From Gammaproteobacteria bacterium (GTDB taxonomy: Bacteria; Pseudomonadota; Gammaproteobacteria; Steroidobacterales; Woeseiaceae), in assembly GCA_030429005.1 (NCBI GenBank), contig JAUIDP010000008.1:1-64000 (forward strand): 64,000 nucleotides of DNA. Direction: 5' to 3'. The translations under genes and the position numbers were made by a program. Below the pieces are notes generated by a model, which was not told the DNA's origin, ran no database searches, and saw only the letters and a list, made by a program, of their open reading frames with translations. Below, piece after piece: positions 1 to 9,128 of this stretch; positions within the stretch are counted from its first letter, which is position 1, and every line of letters starts with the position of its first letter.

Positions 1-509
1 GTGGGCCAGTTGCCGTGCCAGAGCGTGTCGCCGCCATGCAGCAATCGCTTATCGCCGGCGGTGATCACCCAGCTGACCTGCTCGGAGCCGAAACCGTCAA
101 CGGCAGGCACTGCGGTGAATACGAAGCTACCGCGCACGACCGGCACATAATCGCTGGCCGGAATCACGCGCAGGCCACGCGAGGCGACGTAGGTCGCGAT
201 GGAATCGTGGCAGATGACATAGCCACGCTCACCGAGCACCTCCTTCAGGGTCTCGACATCGAAGTGGTCATTGTGCGCGTGCGTGACCAGTGCATAGCGC
301 AGGCGGGTGTCGGCGACCACCGGCACAAGGCCTTCCGGCGCCGCGCCGTCCCACAGGTCGGTGCCGACCGCATCGATCAGAACGGTCGTATCGTTCTGCA
401 CCAGCCTGACGCCTGCCCAGGTCAGGCGCTCGACCTCAAGGTCGGCAGCCACCGCCACGAGTGGGGCCAGCAACAGGCCGAGCAATGCGGTAAATCGTAT
501 AGAAAACAT
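1..509 (-). CDS. Exported MBL-fold metallohydrolase, C-terminus cut by window edge
   Basis: The reading frame starts at ATG 507-509 on the minus strand and runs off the left edge, so only about 169 residues are visible. Residues 1-21 form a typical signal peptide (MFSIRF, then a Leu/Ala/Val-rich core). A metallo-beta-lactamase fold follows, with the zinc motif THAHNDHFD (HxHxDH) near residue 78 and a later GGDTLWHGNW segment typical of the UlaG/RomA-like branch that hydrolyses phosphoesters or lactones. The substrate is unknown and the third metal ligand lies outside the window. It is divergent from the LysR gene and may be its target. Confidence 0.75.
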   Translation of the reverse strand, partial: MFSIRFTALLGLLLAPLVAVAADLEVERLTWAGVRLVQNDTTVLIDAVGTDLWDGAAPEGLVPVVADTRLRYALVTHAHNDHFDVETLKEVLGERGYVICHDSIATYVASRGLRVIPASDYVPVVRGSFVFTAVPAVDGFGSEQVSWVITAGDKRLLHGGDTLWHGNWP

Positions 510-580
510 AGGCTTGTGTCCGTCGCGACTGGAAACGCGGCATGCTAACAGGTAGACTTCATAAGCTCTACTTAATTTTT

Positions 581-596
581 CTTATCAAGCCATAAG
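581..596. promoter_or_regulatory. Dyad CTTAT-N6-ATAAG, candidate LysR operator
   Basis: The dyad lies in the 99-bp AT-rich divergent region between the MBL-fold gene and the LysR gene. It has the T-N11-A form expected of LysR-type sites. An additional ATAAG occurs at 561-565 and an AAGATCTT palindrome at 594-601. Binding by the neighbouring regulator is inferred. Confidence 0.4.
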
Positions 597-608
597 ATCT
601 TCTTACCG

Positions 609-1550
609 ATGAATCTCCGCAGCCAGGACCTTGACCTCGTGCGTTGCATCGCCGAGTCCGGCTCGCTGACGGCGGCGGCAAGGCTGTTGCATATCAGCCA
701 GTCCGCGGTCAGCCAGCGCCTCGGCAACCTGCAGGATCGTGCCGGCGTCCGGTTCTTCGAGCGCGTCGACGGCCGCATGCAGCTGACGCGCGCCGGGGAG
801 CGCGCCAACGCAGCGGCGGCCCGCGTTGCGGCGGAATTGCGCTCGGCTGAGCAGGATATCGATGCCCTGTCATCAGCGCGTGCACAGCAACTCCGGATTA
901 CGACCGAGTGTTACACCTGTTATCGCTGGTTGCCGTTTGTCGTGCGCAATATGCGCGAGCGCTTTCCGCAGCTCGCCGTGGACGTCGTACCGGAAGCCAC
1001 CGACACGCCGTGCGAAGCGCTGCTCGCCGATCGCATCGATGTCGCGCTGGTCAGCAATCCCCTCGCCGATTCCCGGCTGGGTGAAAAGGACCTGTTCGCC
1101 GACGAAATGATGGCCGTGATGAGCGACGAACATCCGTTGGCGAACTTCGATTTCCTGGACGCCAGGCAGTTCAGTGAACAGACACTGATTCTTTATACCG
1201 GCAAACGGCATGCCGTCGTCGACAAGGTACTGGCGCCGGCGGGCGTACAGGCCGGCGAGATCATCCAGGTCCGCATTACCGAAGCGATTATCGAACTTGC
1301 GCGCGCAGGCCAGGGCATCGCGGTGATTGCGGCCTGGGCGTTTGACGACTTCCCGGACCGCGACGGCCTGACGGCGATCCGCATTTCGGAGCAAGGCTTT
1401 GTGCGCAACTGGCGCGCGGCGATCAATCCCCGGGCCCGGCAGGAATATGTCGATGCTTTCGTCGACTGCGTCGGCAGCATCGGGCGGGATATCCGCACAC
1501 CGTCGTGGCGCCAGCATCTCGGCACCGAAAAGCGCAGTAGAATGGGCTGA
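609..1550 (+). CDS. LysR-family transcriptional regulator
   Basis: 313 aa, the usual family length. The N-terminus (residues 1-60) is a winged helix-turn-helix: SQDLDLVRCIAESGSLTAAA, then ISQSAVSQRLGNLQ and FFERVDGRMQLTRAGE. The remainder is the two-lobed substrate-binding domain. It contains CYTCYRW near residue 100, where an inducer pocket begins in MetR-like members. The stop codon overlaps the next start as TGATG (1548-1552), so the downstream crotonase is probably translated in the same message. The inducer is unknown. Confidence 0.9.
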   Translation: MNLRSQDLDLVRCIAESGSLTAAARLLHISQSAVSQRLGNLQDRAGVRFFERVDGRMQLTRAGERANAAAARVAAELRSAEQDIDALSSARAQQLRITTECYTCYRWLPFVVRNMRERFPQLAVDVVPEATDTPCEALLADRIDVALVSNPLADSRLGEKDLFADEMMAVMSDEHPLANFDFLDARQFSEQTLILYTGKRHAVVDKVLAPAGVQAGEIIQVRITEAIIELARAGQGIAVIAAWAFDDFPDRDGLTAIRISEQGFVRNWRAAINPRARQEYVDAFVDCVGSIGRDIRTPSWRQHLGTEKRSRMG

Positions 1551-2266
1551 TGGCATGCGTTGAATACAGCGTCCAGGACGGCATCGCGACGATCCGGATC
1601 GATGACGGCAAACGCAATGCGTTGTCGCCGGACGTGCTCAGGGAAATCTACGCCGCATTCGACCGGGCAGAAGCCGACAGGGCGGCTGTCATCCTGACCG
1701 GGCGCGACGACGTGTTCTCAGCCGGCTTCGATTTGAACGTAATGAAACGCGGCGGGACCCGGGCACTTGCCATGCTCCGCCTCGGCTATGCCCTGCCCGC
1801 CCGCGTACTGTCCTACCCGTACCCGGTCATTGCAGCGTGTAACGGTCATTCACTCGCGATGGGTGTCTTCCTGATGCTGGCGGCCGACTATGTCGTCGGC
1901 TGCCGCGGCGACTTCAGGATTGCGGCCAACGAGGTGGCGATCGGCCTGCCAATGCCACGTGTTGCTGCAGCCATGTTACGGCATCGATTGCATCCGGCCG
2001 CTTTCCAGCGAGCCGTCGTTCTGGCCGAATATTTCGACGTCGCGGCTGCAAAGAATGCCGGCTTCTTCGATACGCTGGTCGAGCCTGCTGAACTGGTACT
2101 GCACGCCCGTAACCTCGCAACCGGCTACCTGGACCTCGACCCGACGGCACACAGGAAATCCAAGCGCCGAATCCGCAAAGCGCTGGTTCGCCAGGTTCGT
2201 TTCAGCGTCTACCTGGATCTTGTCGACGCGGCACTGCTCGGTTTACGCGGCACGAAACCGCGCTGA
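1550..2266 (+). CDS. Enoyl-CoA hydratase/isomerase (crotonase) family protein
   Basis: 238 aa. The crotonase fold is recognisable from GRDDVFSAGFDL (first oxyanion-hole segment, residues 49-60) and from CNGHSLAMGVFLMLAADYVVG around residue 100, the second oxyanion-hole region. The usual catalytic Glu pair of hydratases is not evident: the equivalent stretch reads ANEVAIGLPMP. It may therefore be an isomerase, thioesterase-like or acyl-CoA hydrolase member rather than a true hydratase. It overlaps the LysR stop by one base, suggesting translational coupling. The specific acyl-CoA is unknown. Confidence 0.85.
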   Translation: MACVEYSVQDGIATIRIDDGKRNALSPDVLREIYAAFDRAEADRAAVILTGRDDVFSAGFDLNVMKRGGTRALAMLRLGYALPARVLSYPYPVIAACNGHSLAMGVFLMLAADYVVGCRGDFRIAANEVAIGLPMPRVAAAMLRHRLHPAAFQRAVVLAEYFDVAAAKNAGFFDTLVEPAELVLHARNLATGYLDLDPTAHRKSKRRIRKALVRQVRFSVYLDLVDAALLGLRGTKPR

Positions 2267-2275
2267 TGTCCGCGG

Positions 2276-3484
2276 TCAGCTTTCCTGCCGGCCGGCAATC
2301 GCCGCCGTAAAGACGACGTCAGTCGAACTGTTGAGCGCCGTTTCGGCCGAATCCTGCAGGATGCTGATCACGAATCCGACAGCAACCACCTGCATCGCGA
2401 CGTCATTGGAAATATTGAAAAGGCTGCAACTGAGTGGGATCAGCAACAACGAACCGCCGGCAACGCCCGACGCACCACAGGCCGACAGCGCGGCGACAAC
2501 ACTTAGCAACAAGGCCGTCAGGAAGTCCACGTCAGTGCCAAGTGTGTGCGTCGCTGCCAGCGTCAGCACGGTGATCGTGATGGCAGCACCGCCCATGTTG
2601 ATCGTTGCGCCCAGCGGTATCGACACGGCGTAGGTGTCCTTCTCGAGTCCCAGTCGTTCGCAAAGCGCCAGGTTCACCGGGATATTTGCTGCAGAGCTGC
2701 GCGTAAAAAATGCGGTCACACCGCTTTCGCGCAACGCAGTAAAGACGATCGGGTACGGGTTGCGGCGCGTCTTCAGCCAGACGATCAACGGGTTGATGAG
2801 CAACGCTACTGCCAGCATGCAGCCGAGCAAGACGGTCAGCAGGCGGGCGTAGCCACCCAGCACTGTCAGTCCGGACTCGGCAAGATTGCCGGCGACGAGG
2901 CCGAAGATACCGATGGGCGCCAGCCGGATGACGATGCGCACGATGTTGGTGACCGCCTCAGCCGTATCTGCCAGCATCTGCCGTGTCGTATCGGCTGCAT
3001 TGTGCAGGAAAATACCGAGCAAAACGCCCCAGACCAGGATACCGATGTAGTTACCTGTCAGTACTGCATTGACCGGGTTATCCACCAGCTTCAGCAGCAG
3101 TCCGCCCAGCACCTCGGCGATACCCTGCGGCGCGCTGACTACCTCGTCCGGCACCTGTAAGGCCAGCGTCGTCGGGAACAACATGCTCACGGTCACGGCC
3201 AGCAGTGCGGCGAGAAACGTGCCGGCCAGATACATCAGGACAATCGGGCGCAACTGGGCGGTGTGGCTCGTACGCCGGTTGGCAATTGCGGAGGCGACCA
3301 GCACGAGCACCAGGACCGGCGCGACGGCTTTCAACGCCGAAACGAACAGGTCGCCGAGCAGCATCGCCGAGGCAGCGCCATCCGGCCAGGCAAGCGACAG
3401 GACCACGCCGACGACGATACCGACGGCAATCTGCAGCACAAGACTGCCGGACAGGATGCGGTTCATGACGGACCCGGTGCTCAT
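2276..3484 (-). CDS. sstT: Serine/threonine:Na+ symporter SstT
   Basis: 402 aa, close to E. coli SstT (about 414). It belongs to the dicarboxylate/amino acid:cation symporter (GltP/DctA) family. The N-terminal segment [20 protein letters not shown] and the block [20 protein letters not shown] are SstT-like. The C-terminal re-entrant core is present as [12 protein letters not shown] (serine-rich hairpin 1), [13 protein letters not shown] (transport motif) and [16 protein letters not shown]. It imports serine and threonine with sodium across the inner membrane. The start overlaps the upstream membrane-protein stop by 4 nt (ATGA). Confidence 0.92.
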   Translation of the reverse strand: MSTGSVMNRILSGSLVLQIAVGIVVGVVLSLAWPDGAASAMLLGDLFVSALKAVAPVLVLVLVASAIANRRTSHTAQLRPIVLMYLAGTFLAALLAVTVSMLFPTTLALQVPDEVVSAPQGIAEVLGGLLLKLVDNPVNAVLTGNYIGILVWGVLLGIFLHNAADTTRQMLADTAEAVTNIVRIVIRLAPIGIFGLVAGNLAESGLTVLGGYARLLTVLLGCMLAVALLINPLIVWLKTRRNPYPIVFTALRESGVTAFFTRSSAANIPVNLALCERLGLEKDTYAVSIPLGATINMGGAAITITVLTLAATHTLGTDVDFLTALLLSVVAALSACGASGVAGGSLLLIPLSCSLFNISNDVAMQVVAVGFVISILQDSAETALNSSTDVVFTAAIAGRQES

Positions 3485-3981
3485 GCCGACCTGCCCTGTT
3501 CACGGTGTATCCAGCGCAATTGCAGCGTAATCCCCACCAGGAACAGCAGCAGCAACACCAGGTAGCAGACTTTCAATACCGGGTCGTCAAGCGTCGCCAG
3601 CAGCGGGTCACCGACCGGCAATCGCAGCAGACCATCCGTCACCGCGGGTATGCAGTGAAACAACAGCGTCGATGAAAAGCCGAGCGCCTGCAGATACCGC
3701 GACAGGCCGCGGAACACGTTGGTCGTTGCAGCCAGCAGGCCGACGAACAGTGCCAGCAGTGTCAGGATGGCCAGCGCATGCCCCGGACCGAACACACCAC
3801 GTTGAAAAATCGCCAGTGCCGTTACCGCGGTGACGAATGTCGCCGCGACGTATATCTGCCCGGCACGCGTTGTCAGCGTAATTTCCTGGTACTTCATCAA
3901 CGCAAGTGCACCGCTAACCAGTGCGGTGACCCCGATGATGGTATGAAACCATCCCAGTGGAATCATTTCCGGCATAAGCAC
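3481..3981 (-). CDS. Small integral membrane protein, DUF2306-like
   Basis: 166 aa with about five hydrophobic segments: residues 10-30, 43-60, 68-88, 97-115 and 135-155. [16 protein letters not shown] and the spacing of helices resemble the DUF2306/YesJ-type predicted membrane proteins, whose function is unknown. It is the first gene of a two-gene unit and overlaps sstT by 4 nt, so the two are probably cotranscribed. No catalytic motif is visible. Confidence 0.7.
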   Translation of the reverse strand: MLMPEMIPLGWFHTIIGVTALVSGALALMKYQEITLTTRAGQIYVAATFVTAVTALAIFQRGVFGPGHALAILTLLALFVGLLAATTNVFRGLSRYLQALGFSSTLLFHCIPAVTDGLLRLPVGDPLLATLDDPVLKVCYLVLLLLFLVGITLQLRWIHREQGRSA

Positions 3982-4083
3982 CCCCGATCGCTGCGTGCGG
4001 CGATCGTATCACGGTATGATGGCCAACTTTATCCGCAACCGGGCCGGGGGTAATGCCGACAGCAGTCGTCGACAGCGCAAACA

Positions 4084-5241
4084 TTGGATAACCGACAACG
4101 CATCACACTCGCGAGCTTCCTGGCCTATTTCGTCATGTCGGCCATGCTTGCACCCATGCCGATCATATCGGCGCCGATTGCCGAGACCTTTGGCACATCG
4201 ATCGAAGACGCTACGGCGCAGTTCAGCTGGCTGACGATGGGCATCCTCGTCGGCGCGATCGTCGCGCTGGTGATCTTCGATTTCCTGCGCATACGCTCGG
4301 TCTTCCTGCTGGTCTATACCACGATCCTTGTTTGCCTCCTGACACTGATGTTCACAGATTCGCTCGGTGCCATTGGTGTCGCGCTCGGTATAGTCGGCGT
4401 CTGCTGCGGTCTCGGCCTGGCTGCGGCCGCACTGGTGATCTCGAGAACCTACGAGACCGAGCGCCGTGCGTCCATGCTCGTCATTACCGATGCATCCTTC
4501 AGTGTCGCCGGTTTCACATTCGCTGCAGCAGCAACCGCTTTCGTTGTTGCCGGCCTGCACTGGGCCACCGTCTACCAGCTGGTCGCCACGGTCACCGTGG
4601 CAATCCTGTTGCTTGCCCTGTTCTCGACATTTCCGTCAACTGCGCCCGCCCGGGAGACAACTGCCAGCCAGGAAGCGTGGCCATTGCCATACTGGTTGTG
4701 CCTGGGCGCACTGTTCCTGTACACCCTCGGCCAGTATTCGATGCTGCTCTGGCTGCCCAATTACACGCAATCGCAACTCGGCGCATCCGCGGACCAGGCC
4801 GGTCGCCTCGTGTCAATGTTCTGGACCGGTTTGTTCGTTGCGCAGCTGCTGGTTGCCTGGTGGGTCCGCCGCATCGGCGTGCAGCGGCTGGTCCTGGTCG
4901 CCGGCACGATGACCTGCCTGTTCTCGATCCCGTTATGGACCACGAACGCGATCGGCGCGCTGCCGGCGCTCGCTTTCTTGTGGGGGCTTGCCAACTTCGG
5001 TTTGCTGAAGGTGGTCCTGTCGTTCGCAACGCAGCAGGTTCGACTGCCGACGCCACGCCTGGTGTCGGCGCTGCTGCTGGGCGCAACACTTGGAACTGCG
5101 GTCAGCCCATGGGTCACGAGCCGCATCGTGCTGGCCACCGACAACTATTTCATCCTGCAGTTCAGTACCGCCTGCTACGCCGCCCTGGCTGCGCTGTTGT
5201 TCTTCGCCGTGCGGACGCAGAGAACCGTCGCGGCAGATTAA
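4084..5241 (+). CDS. MFS transporter, TsgA-like
   Basis: 385 aa with 12 predicted membrane helices. The best match I recognise is E. coli TsgA: LVISRTYETERRASMLVITD in the first half aligns with its LITQMYEGRQRGSRLLFTD. The second half keeps CLGALFLYTLGQYSMLLWLPNY and SFATQQVRLPTPRLVSALL. Substrate and role are unknown; TsgA is only known as a selenite/temperature-suppressible gene. The start is TTG at 4084 with a poor ribosome site, so the true start could differ by a few codons. It is divergent from the sstT unit. Confidence 0.82.
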   Translation: MDNRQRITLASFLAYFVMSAMLAPMPIISAPIAETFGTSIEDATAQFSWLTMGILVGAIVALVIFDFLRIRSVFLLVYTTILVCLLTLMFTDSLGAIGVALGIVGVCCGLGLAAAALVISRTYETERRASMLVITDASFSVAGFTFAAAATAFVVAGLHWATVYQLVATVTVAILLLALFSTFPSTAPARETTASQEAWPLPYWLCLGALFLYTLGQYSMLLWLPNYTQSQLGASADQAGRLVSMFWTGLFVAQLLVAWWVRRIGVQRLVLVAGTMTCLFSIPLWTTNAIGALPALAFLWGLANFGLLKVVLSFATQQVRLPTPRLVSALLLGATLGTAVSPWVTSRIVLATDNYFILQFSTACYAALAALLFFAVRTQRTVAAD

Positions 5242-5278
5242 TCTATACTGCGCACACCGATTTCGGGGGAGATTGACC

Positions 5279-6853
5279 TTGCCAGAGAACACTCAGTCCA
5301 GTCGCATGACGCGTTTCCTAAGGGTTGTCGAGGCACTCGGCAATGCGCTGCCGCATCCGGTGACGCTGTTCGCCCTGTTCGCGATCGGCGTCATCCTGTT
5401 GAGCGGTGTACTGGGCTGGATGGAAATCTCGGTGCCCGATCCGCGACCGGTCGGTGCCAAGGGGAGAGCCGACAACGGGCTCATCGAAGTCGTCAGCCTG
5501 ATGAATGCCGACGGCGTGCGCCTGATCGTCCTGAATCTCGTGACCAACTTTACCGGTTTTGTCCCGCTCGGTACCGTGCTCGTCGCGCTGCTCGGTGTCG
5601 GCGTCGCGGAACGCTCCGGGCTGCTGACGGCAGTGATTCGCTCGATTGTCCTGAAGGCCAGTCCGAAGACGGTAACGGTTGCCATCGTATTCGCCGGTGT
5701 ACTGTCGAACACCGCCTCGGAGATGGGCTACGTCGTGCTCGTGCCGCTCGCCGCCATCGTCTACATGTCGCTCGGCCGGCATCCGCTGGCCGGACTGGCG
5801 GCCGGTTTTGCCGGCGTATCCGGCGGCTATAGTGCCAACCTGCTGCTCGGTACGGTTGACCCGTTGCTGGCGGGCATCACACAGGAAGCCGCGCGCCTGA
5901 TCGATCCCGGCTACGCGGTCGACGCGAGTGCCAACTGGTTCTTCATGATTGCCAGCACCTTCCTGATCACGCTGGTCGCCAGTTTCGTCAGCCTGAAGAT
6001 CGTTGAACCGACGCTCGGGCCGTACGACCCGTCGCAGGCCGGACTCGACGATGAGGACGAGCACCGCCTGGACCCGTTGACGACGCAGGAAAAGAAGGCG
6101 ATGCGCGCCGCAGGCATTGCCGCCCTGCTGATGATTGCCGGCATCGCCTGGATGGTGGTACCCGAAGGTGCCGTACTGCGCGACCCGGCTACCGGCCTGA
6201 TCAAGGGCTCGCCGTTCCTGAAGGGCATCGTCGCGCTGATTTTCGTGTTCTTCCTGGTACCCGGCGTGGTTTACGGCCGGATGATGGGTACGATGCGCTC
6301 CGACCGCGACGTCATCGATGCCATGGCCGGCGCGATGAGCACACTGGGCCTGTACATCGTGCTGGTGTTTTTCGCGGCACAATTCGTCAAGTTTTTTTCC
6401 TGGACCAATCTCGGCGCTGTCACCGCAGTAACCGGAGCGACTTTTCTCGAGAGCATCGGCATGACCGGTCCGTCGCTGTTCTTCTTCTTTATCCTGATCT
6501 GCGCGTTCATCAACCTGATGCTGGGCTCGGCATCGGCGCAATGGGCCGTGACGGCACCGATTTTCGTCCCGATGCTGATGATCATCGGCTATTCGCCGGA
6601 AGTCATCCAGGCTGCCTACCGAATCGGCGACTCGAGCACGAATATCATTACGCCGATGATGAGCTACTTCGGCCTGATCATGGCGTTTGCCGCGCGGTAT
6701 GTACCGAAGGCCGGCGTCGGCACGCTGATCGCAATGATGTTGCCGTACTCGGTGGCCTTTATCGTCCTTTGGAGCGCATTCTTCTTTCTCTGGGTGTTCG
6801 TACTGGGTATGCCGGTGGGACCCTCCACACCGACATACTACTCAGTCGGTTAG
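5279..6853 (+). CDS. AbgT-family transporter (p-aminobenzoyl-glutamate/antimetabolite)
   Basis: 524 aa (E. coli AbgT is 508). I chose TTG 5279 because GGGGGAGA at 5265-5272 sits 6 nt upstream; a longer in-frame extension overlaps the MFS gene and has no such site. Recognisable AbgT features are ALGNALPHPVTLFALFAIG at the start, NFTGFVPLGTVLVALLGVGVAERSG, the re-entrant SNTASEMGYVVLVPL, and SSTNIITPMMSYFGLIMAF near the end. Family members take up p-aminobenzoyl-glutamate or export sulfonamides using cation gradients. The substrate here is not determined. Confidence 0.9.
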   Translation: MPENTQSSRMTRFLRVVEALGNALPHPVTLFALFAIGVILLSGVLGWMEISVPDPRPVGAKGRADNGLIEVVSLMNADGVRLIVLNLVTNFTGFVPLGTVLVALLGVGVAERSGLLTAVIRSIVLKASPKTVTVAIVFAGVLSNTASEMGYVVLVPLAAIVYMSLGRHPLAGLAAGFAGVSGGYSANLLLGTVDPLLAGITQEAARLIDPGYAVDASANWFFMIASTFLITLVASFVSLKIVEPTLGPYDPSQAGLDDEDEHRLDPLTTQEKKAMRAAGIAALLMIAGIAWMVVPEGAVLRDPATGLIKGSPFLKGIVALIFVFFLVPGVVYGRMMGTMRSDRDVIDAMAGAMSTLGLYIVLVFFAAQFVKFFSWTNLGAVTAVTGATFLESIGMTGPSLFFFFILICAFINLMLGSASAQWAVTAPIFVPMLMIIGYSPEVIQAAYRIGDSSTNIITPMMSYFGLIMAFAARYVPKAGVGTLIAMMLPYSVAFIVLWSAFFFLWVFVLGMPVGPSTPTYYSVG

Positions 6854-6879
6854 ACCACCCGTCGCAAGGACATGCCTGC

Positions 6880-7566
6880 CTAGTGCTTTTCCGTCCTGGT
6901 CCCGCGCGGCCAGTCGTCATCGAACAGGTCTGGATTCAGCTGCAGGTTGCGCGCCATCGTCGTGAAGTCCAGCGTCGTCGTCATGCCATCACGTGTCGAA
7001 CTGAACTCCTGCCGTCGTGGCATCCACGAGGCCTGGTCGATCCACAGCGTGATCTTGCCGATGATTGCACGTTCTTCGTCCTTCTTCGGCGTCAGCTCAA
7101 GCACCAGCGTGCGTGCTTCGCCGATCTGCTCTTCGCCGAGAATCGTAATCAGGTAGCGGTCTTCCATGTCGCGCACGGCGATGCTGAAGCCGAGGCGGTA
7201 GTACGGCTCCAACCGGTCCTTGTGCCTGGACAGGGAATACTGGTTAACGGTGCTGGTCGACTTGTCGTAGTCCTGGACGGTATTGCGGTTCAGGAGCAGT
7301 ACGCGGTTACCGCCGTCCTGGCTGTAGCGAATGTCGCCTTTTTCGTTGATGAAGCCGTTGCCGGAATGCGCTGCGACCTGGTTACCGCTTGAGTCGGTCC
7401 TGGCAAAGCTGACCCGCGCCATCGCGGACTTGAAATCATCTGCCTGGCGGTCGATCTGGCGCACCGCATCATCCAGTTTCCAATCGATCGATGGCATTTG
7501 TGCGACCGACGGCATGCCAATGACCAGGCCCGTTACCACCAGAATTGCTCGCGATATGTGTTTCAT
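6880..7566 (-). CDS. LolA-like periplasmic protein
   Basis: 228 aa. An N-terminal signal peptide (residues 1-22, ending SVAQ) is followed by a mostly beta-strand protein. Segments such as FINEKGDIRYSQ, RNTVQDYDKST, LVLELTPKKDEERAIIGKITLWID and MPRRQEFSS follow the order of the LolA/LppX half-barrel fold used to carry lipids or lipoproteins. It is not the chaperone LolA itself: there is no lolB or rarA partner nearby and the sequence is divergent. It is convergent with the AbgT gene and divergent from the amidohydrolase. The cargo is unknown. Confidence 0.65.
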   Translation of the reverse strand: MKHISRAILVVTGLVIGMPSVAQMPSIDWKLDDAVRQIDRQADDFKSAMARVSFARTDSSGNQVAAHSGNGFINEKGDIRYSQDGGNRVLLLNRNTVQDYDKSTSTVNQYSLSRHKDRLEPYYRLGFSIAVRDMEDRYLITILGEEQIGEARTLVLELTPKKDEERAIIGKITLWIDQASWMPRRQEFSSTRDGMTTTLDFTTMARNLQLNPDLFDDDWPRGTRTEKH

Positions 7567-7722
7567 GTTGCCTCCCGTGTTGTTGCCTTGCCGGCAAGAC
7601 CGTTTCCGCTAAGCATAGCCCAAACATTGCCGCCCGGGTGCGCGCTTCTTTCGCTGTGCCGAATGGCGCAGTCACGAAATTCTGGTAGATTGCTGCAACG
7701 GCAACCAACGAGGTACAACCGG

Positions 7723-9009
7723 ATGGCTCGACCCAACCACCACTTCGGCGCACTGGCTGTCGCCGTGCTGGCGCTGGCTGCCGGCAATGCATGGGCGGAC
7801 GAGATCACCTATATCAAAGCGGGATCACTGTTCGATTCGCGCAGTGGCAAGGTGATGCGCAATGCAGTCATACAGGTTGCCGGTGAAAAAATTGTCTCGG
7901 TCGGCAACTCCGGTACAACCATACCGGTCGATGCAACGGTCATTGACCTGTCGTCGTCATTCGTTTTGCCCGGCCTGATGGATATGCATACGCACGTTAT
8001 CGATCATCTCGACAGCTACTTTTTCGCCGGCTATTTCCAGTCGCCACACCGGGCCACGATTGGCGGCGTGGTCAATGCCGAAAAGACGCTGCTGGCCGGC
8101 TTCACGACGATCAGGAATGTCGGCGCGAGCGACTATGCCGATGTTGCACTGCGCAACGCGATCAATGCCGGCGAGATACCCGGCCCACGCATGGCAGTTT
8201 CCGGCCCGAGCCTCGGCATAACCGGTGGTCATTGCGACAACAATACACTGAGCCACGCATTCGCAGAACGCAGCGATGGCGTTGCCGACGGGCCCTGGGC
8301 CGTGCGTGAGCAAGTGCGCAAGAACGTCAAGTACGGCGCCGACCTGACCAAGTTTTGTGCAACCGGCGGCGTGTTTTCGAAAGGTACGAAAGTCGGCATG
8401 ACCCAATACACGCTGGAAGAGATGCAGGCGATAGTCGATGAATCACACACACATGACCGCAAGGTTGCTGCACATGCGCACGGCAACGAGGGCATCAAGC
8501 GGGCAATCCTGGCCGGCGTCGATTCAATCGAGCACGCCAGCTTCCTGGACGAGGAAGCGGTACAAATGGGTATCGATCGGGACGTCTACTTTGCGCTGGA
8601 TATTTACAATACCGAATACACGCTCGAGCGTGGTGAGGCCAACGGTGTTCCGGAGGAAAACATCAACAAGGAACGCGAGGTCGGCACGCGACAACGCCAG
8701 AGTTTCACGCTGGCCGTCGAGATGGGCGCCAAGGTCGTATTCGCGACCGACTCGGGCGTCTATCCTCACGGCGACAACGGTAAGCAGTTTGCACGGGCAG
8801 TGCGCTTTGGCATGACGCCGACGCAGGCAATCCAGTCAGCAACATCGCTGACGGCCGACCTGCTCGGCTGGGAAGATCGTGTCGGCGAAATTGCGCCAGG
8901 CATGTACGCTGACATCATCGCCGTTAACGGCAACCCGCTGAACGACATCTCGGAACTCGAGGATGTCGACTTCGTCATGAAAGGCGGCGTGGTCTACAAG
9001 AACCGGTAA
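7723..9009 (+). CDS. Exported metal-dependent amidohydrolase (prolidase/Sgx9260-like)
   Basis: 428 aa from ATG 7723, which has AACGAGG just upstream; the longer frame to 7498 antisense-overlaps the previous gene. A signal peptide ends at NAWAD (residue about 26). Metal ligands are visible as MDMHTHVIDH (first HxH), DLTKFCATGG (candidate carboxylated lysine), AHAHGNEGIKRA and SIEHASFLD (histidines), and FATDSGVYPHG (aspartate). This set matches the Xaa-Pro dipeptidase/ arginine carboxypeptidase-like amidohydrolases and ochratoxinase relatives. It probably hydrolyses a dipeptide or N-acyl amino acid in the periplasm. Confidence 0.88.
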   Translation: MARPNHHFGALAVAVLALAAGNAWADEITYIKAGSLFDSRSGKVMRNAVIQVAGEKIVSVGNSGTTIPVDATVIDLSSSFVLPGLMDMHTHVIDHLDSYFFAGYFQSPHRATIGGVVNAEKTLLAGFTTIRNVGASDYADVALRNAINAGEIPGPRMAVSGPSLGITGGHCDNNTLSHAFAERSDGVADGPWAVREQVRKNVKYGADLTKFCATGGVFSKGTKVGMTQYTLEEMQAIVDESHTHDRKVAAHAHGNEGIKRAILAGVDSIEHASFLDEEAVQMGIDRDVYFALDIYNTEYTLERGEANGVPEENINKEREVGTRQRQSFTLAVEMGAKVVFATDSGVYPHGDNGKQFARAVRFGMTPTQAIQSATSLTADLLGWEDRVGEIAPGMYADIIAVNGNPLNDISELEDVDFVMKGGVVYKNR

Positions 9010-9018
9010 TATGTCAAA

Positions 9019-9038
9019 TCTGAGACGCCCGTCTCAGA
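9019..9038. terminator. Compact dyad TCTGAGACG-CC-CGTCTCAGA after amidohydrolase gene
   Basis: A perfect 9-bp inverted repeat with a 2-base centre lies 10 bp after the amidohydrolase stop. There is no T-run, so it may be a weak terminator or a protein-binding dyad for the downstream gene. Confidence 0.35.
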
Positions 9039-9128
9039 ACTGTTTCCCGGTACGTGCGGCGGTTCGCAGAATACTCCTTTATCCGTGATTAGGCTGTTTC
9101 TAGTTACAGGATTTTCTTGGAGAATTCG

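Noticed and set aside
5318-6541. 407-aa minus-strand open frame
   Set aside because: It lies antisense inside the AbgT gene, is full of Gln/His/Arg typical of a shadow frame in GC-rich DNA, and has no family features.
7498-7722. Extended N-terminus of the amidohydrolase frame
   Set aside because: It would overlap the divergent LolA-like gene's start and precedes a clean signal peptide with its own ribosome site at 7723.
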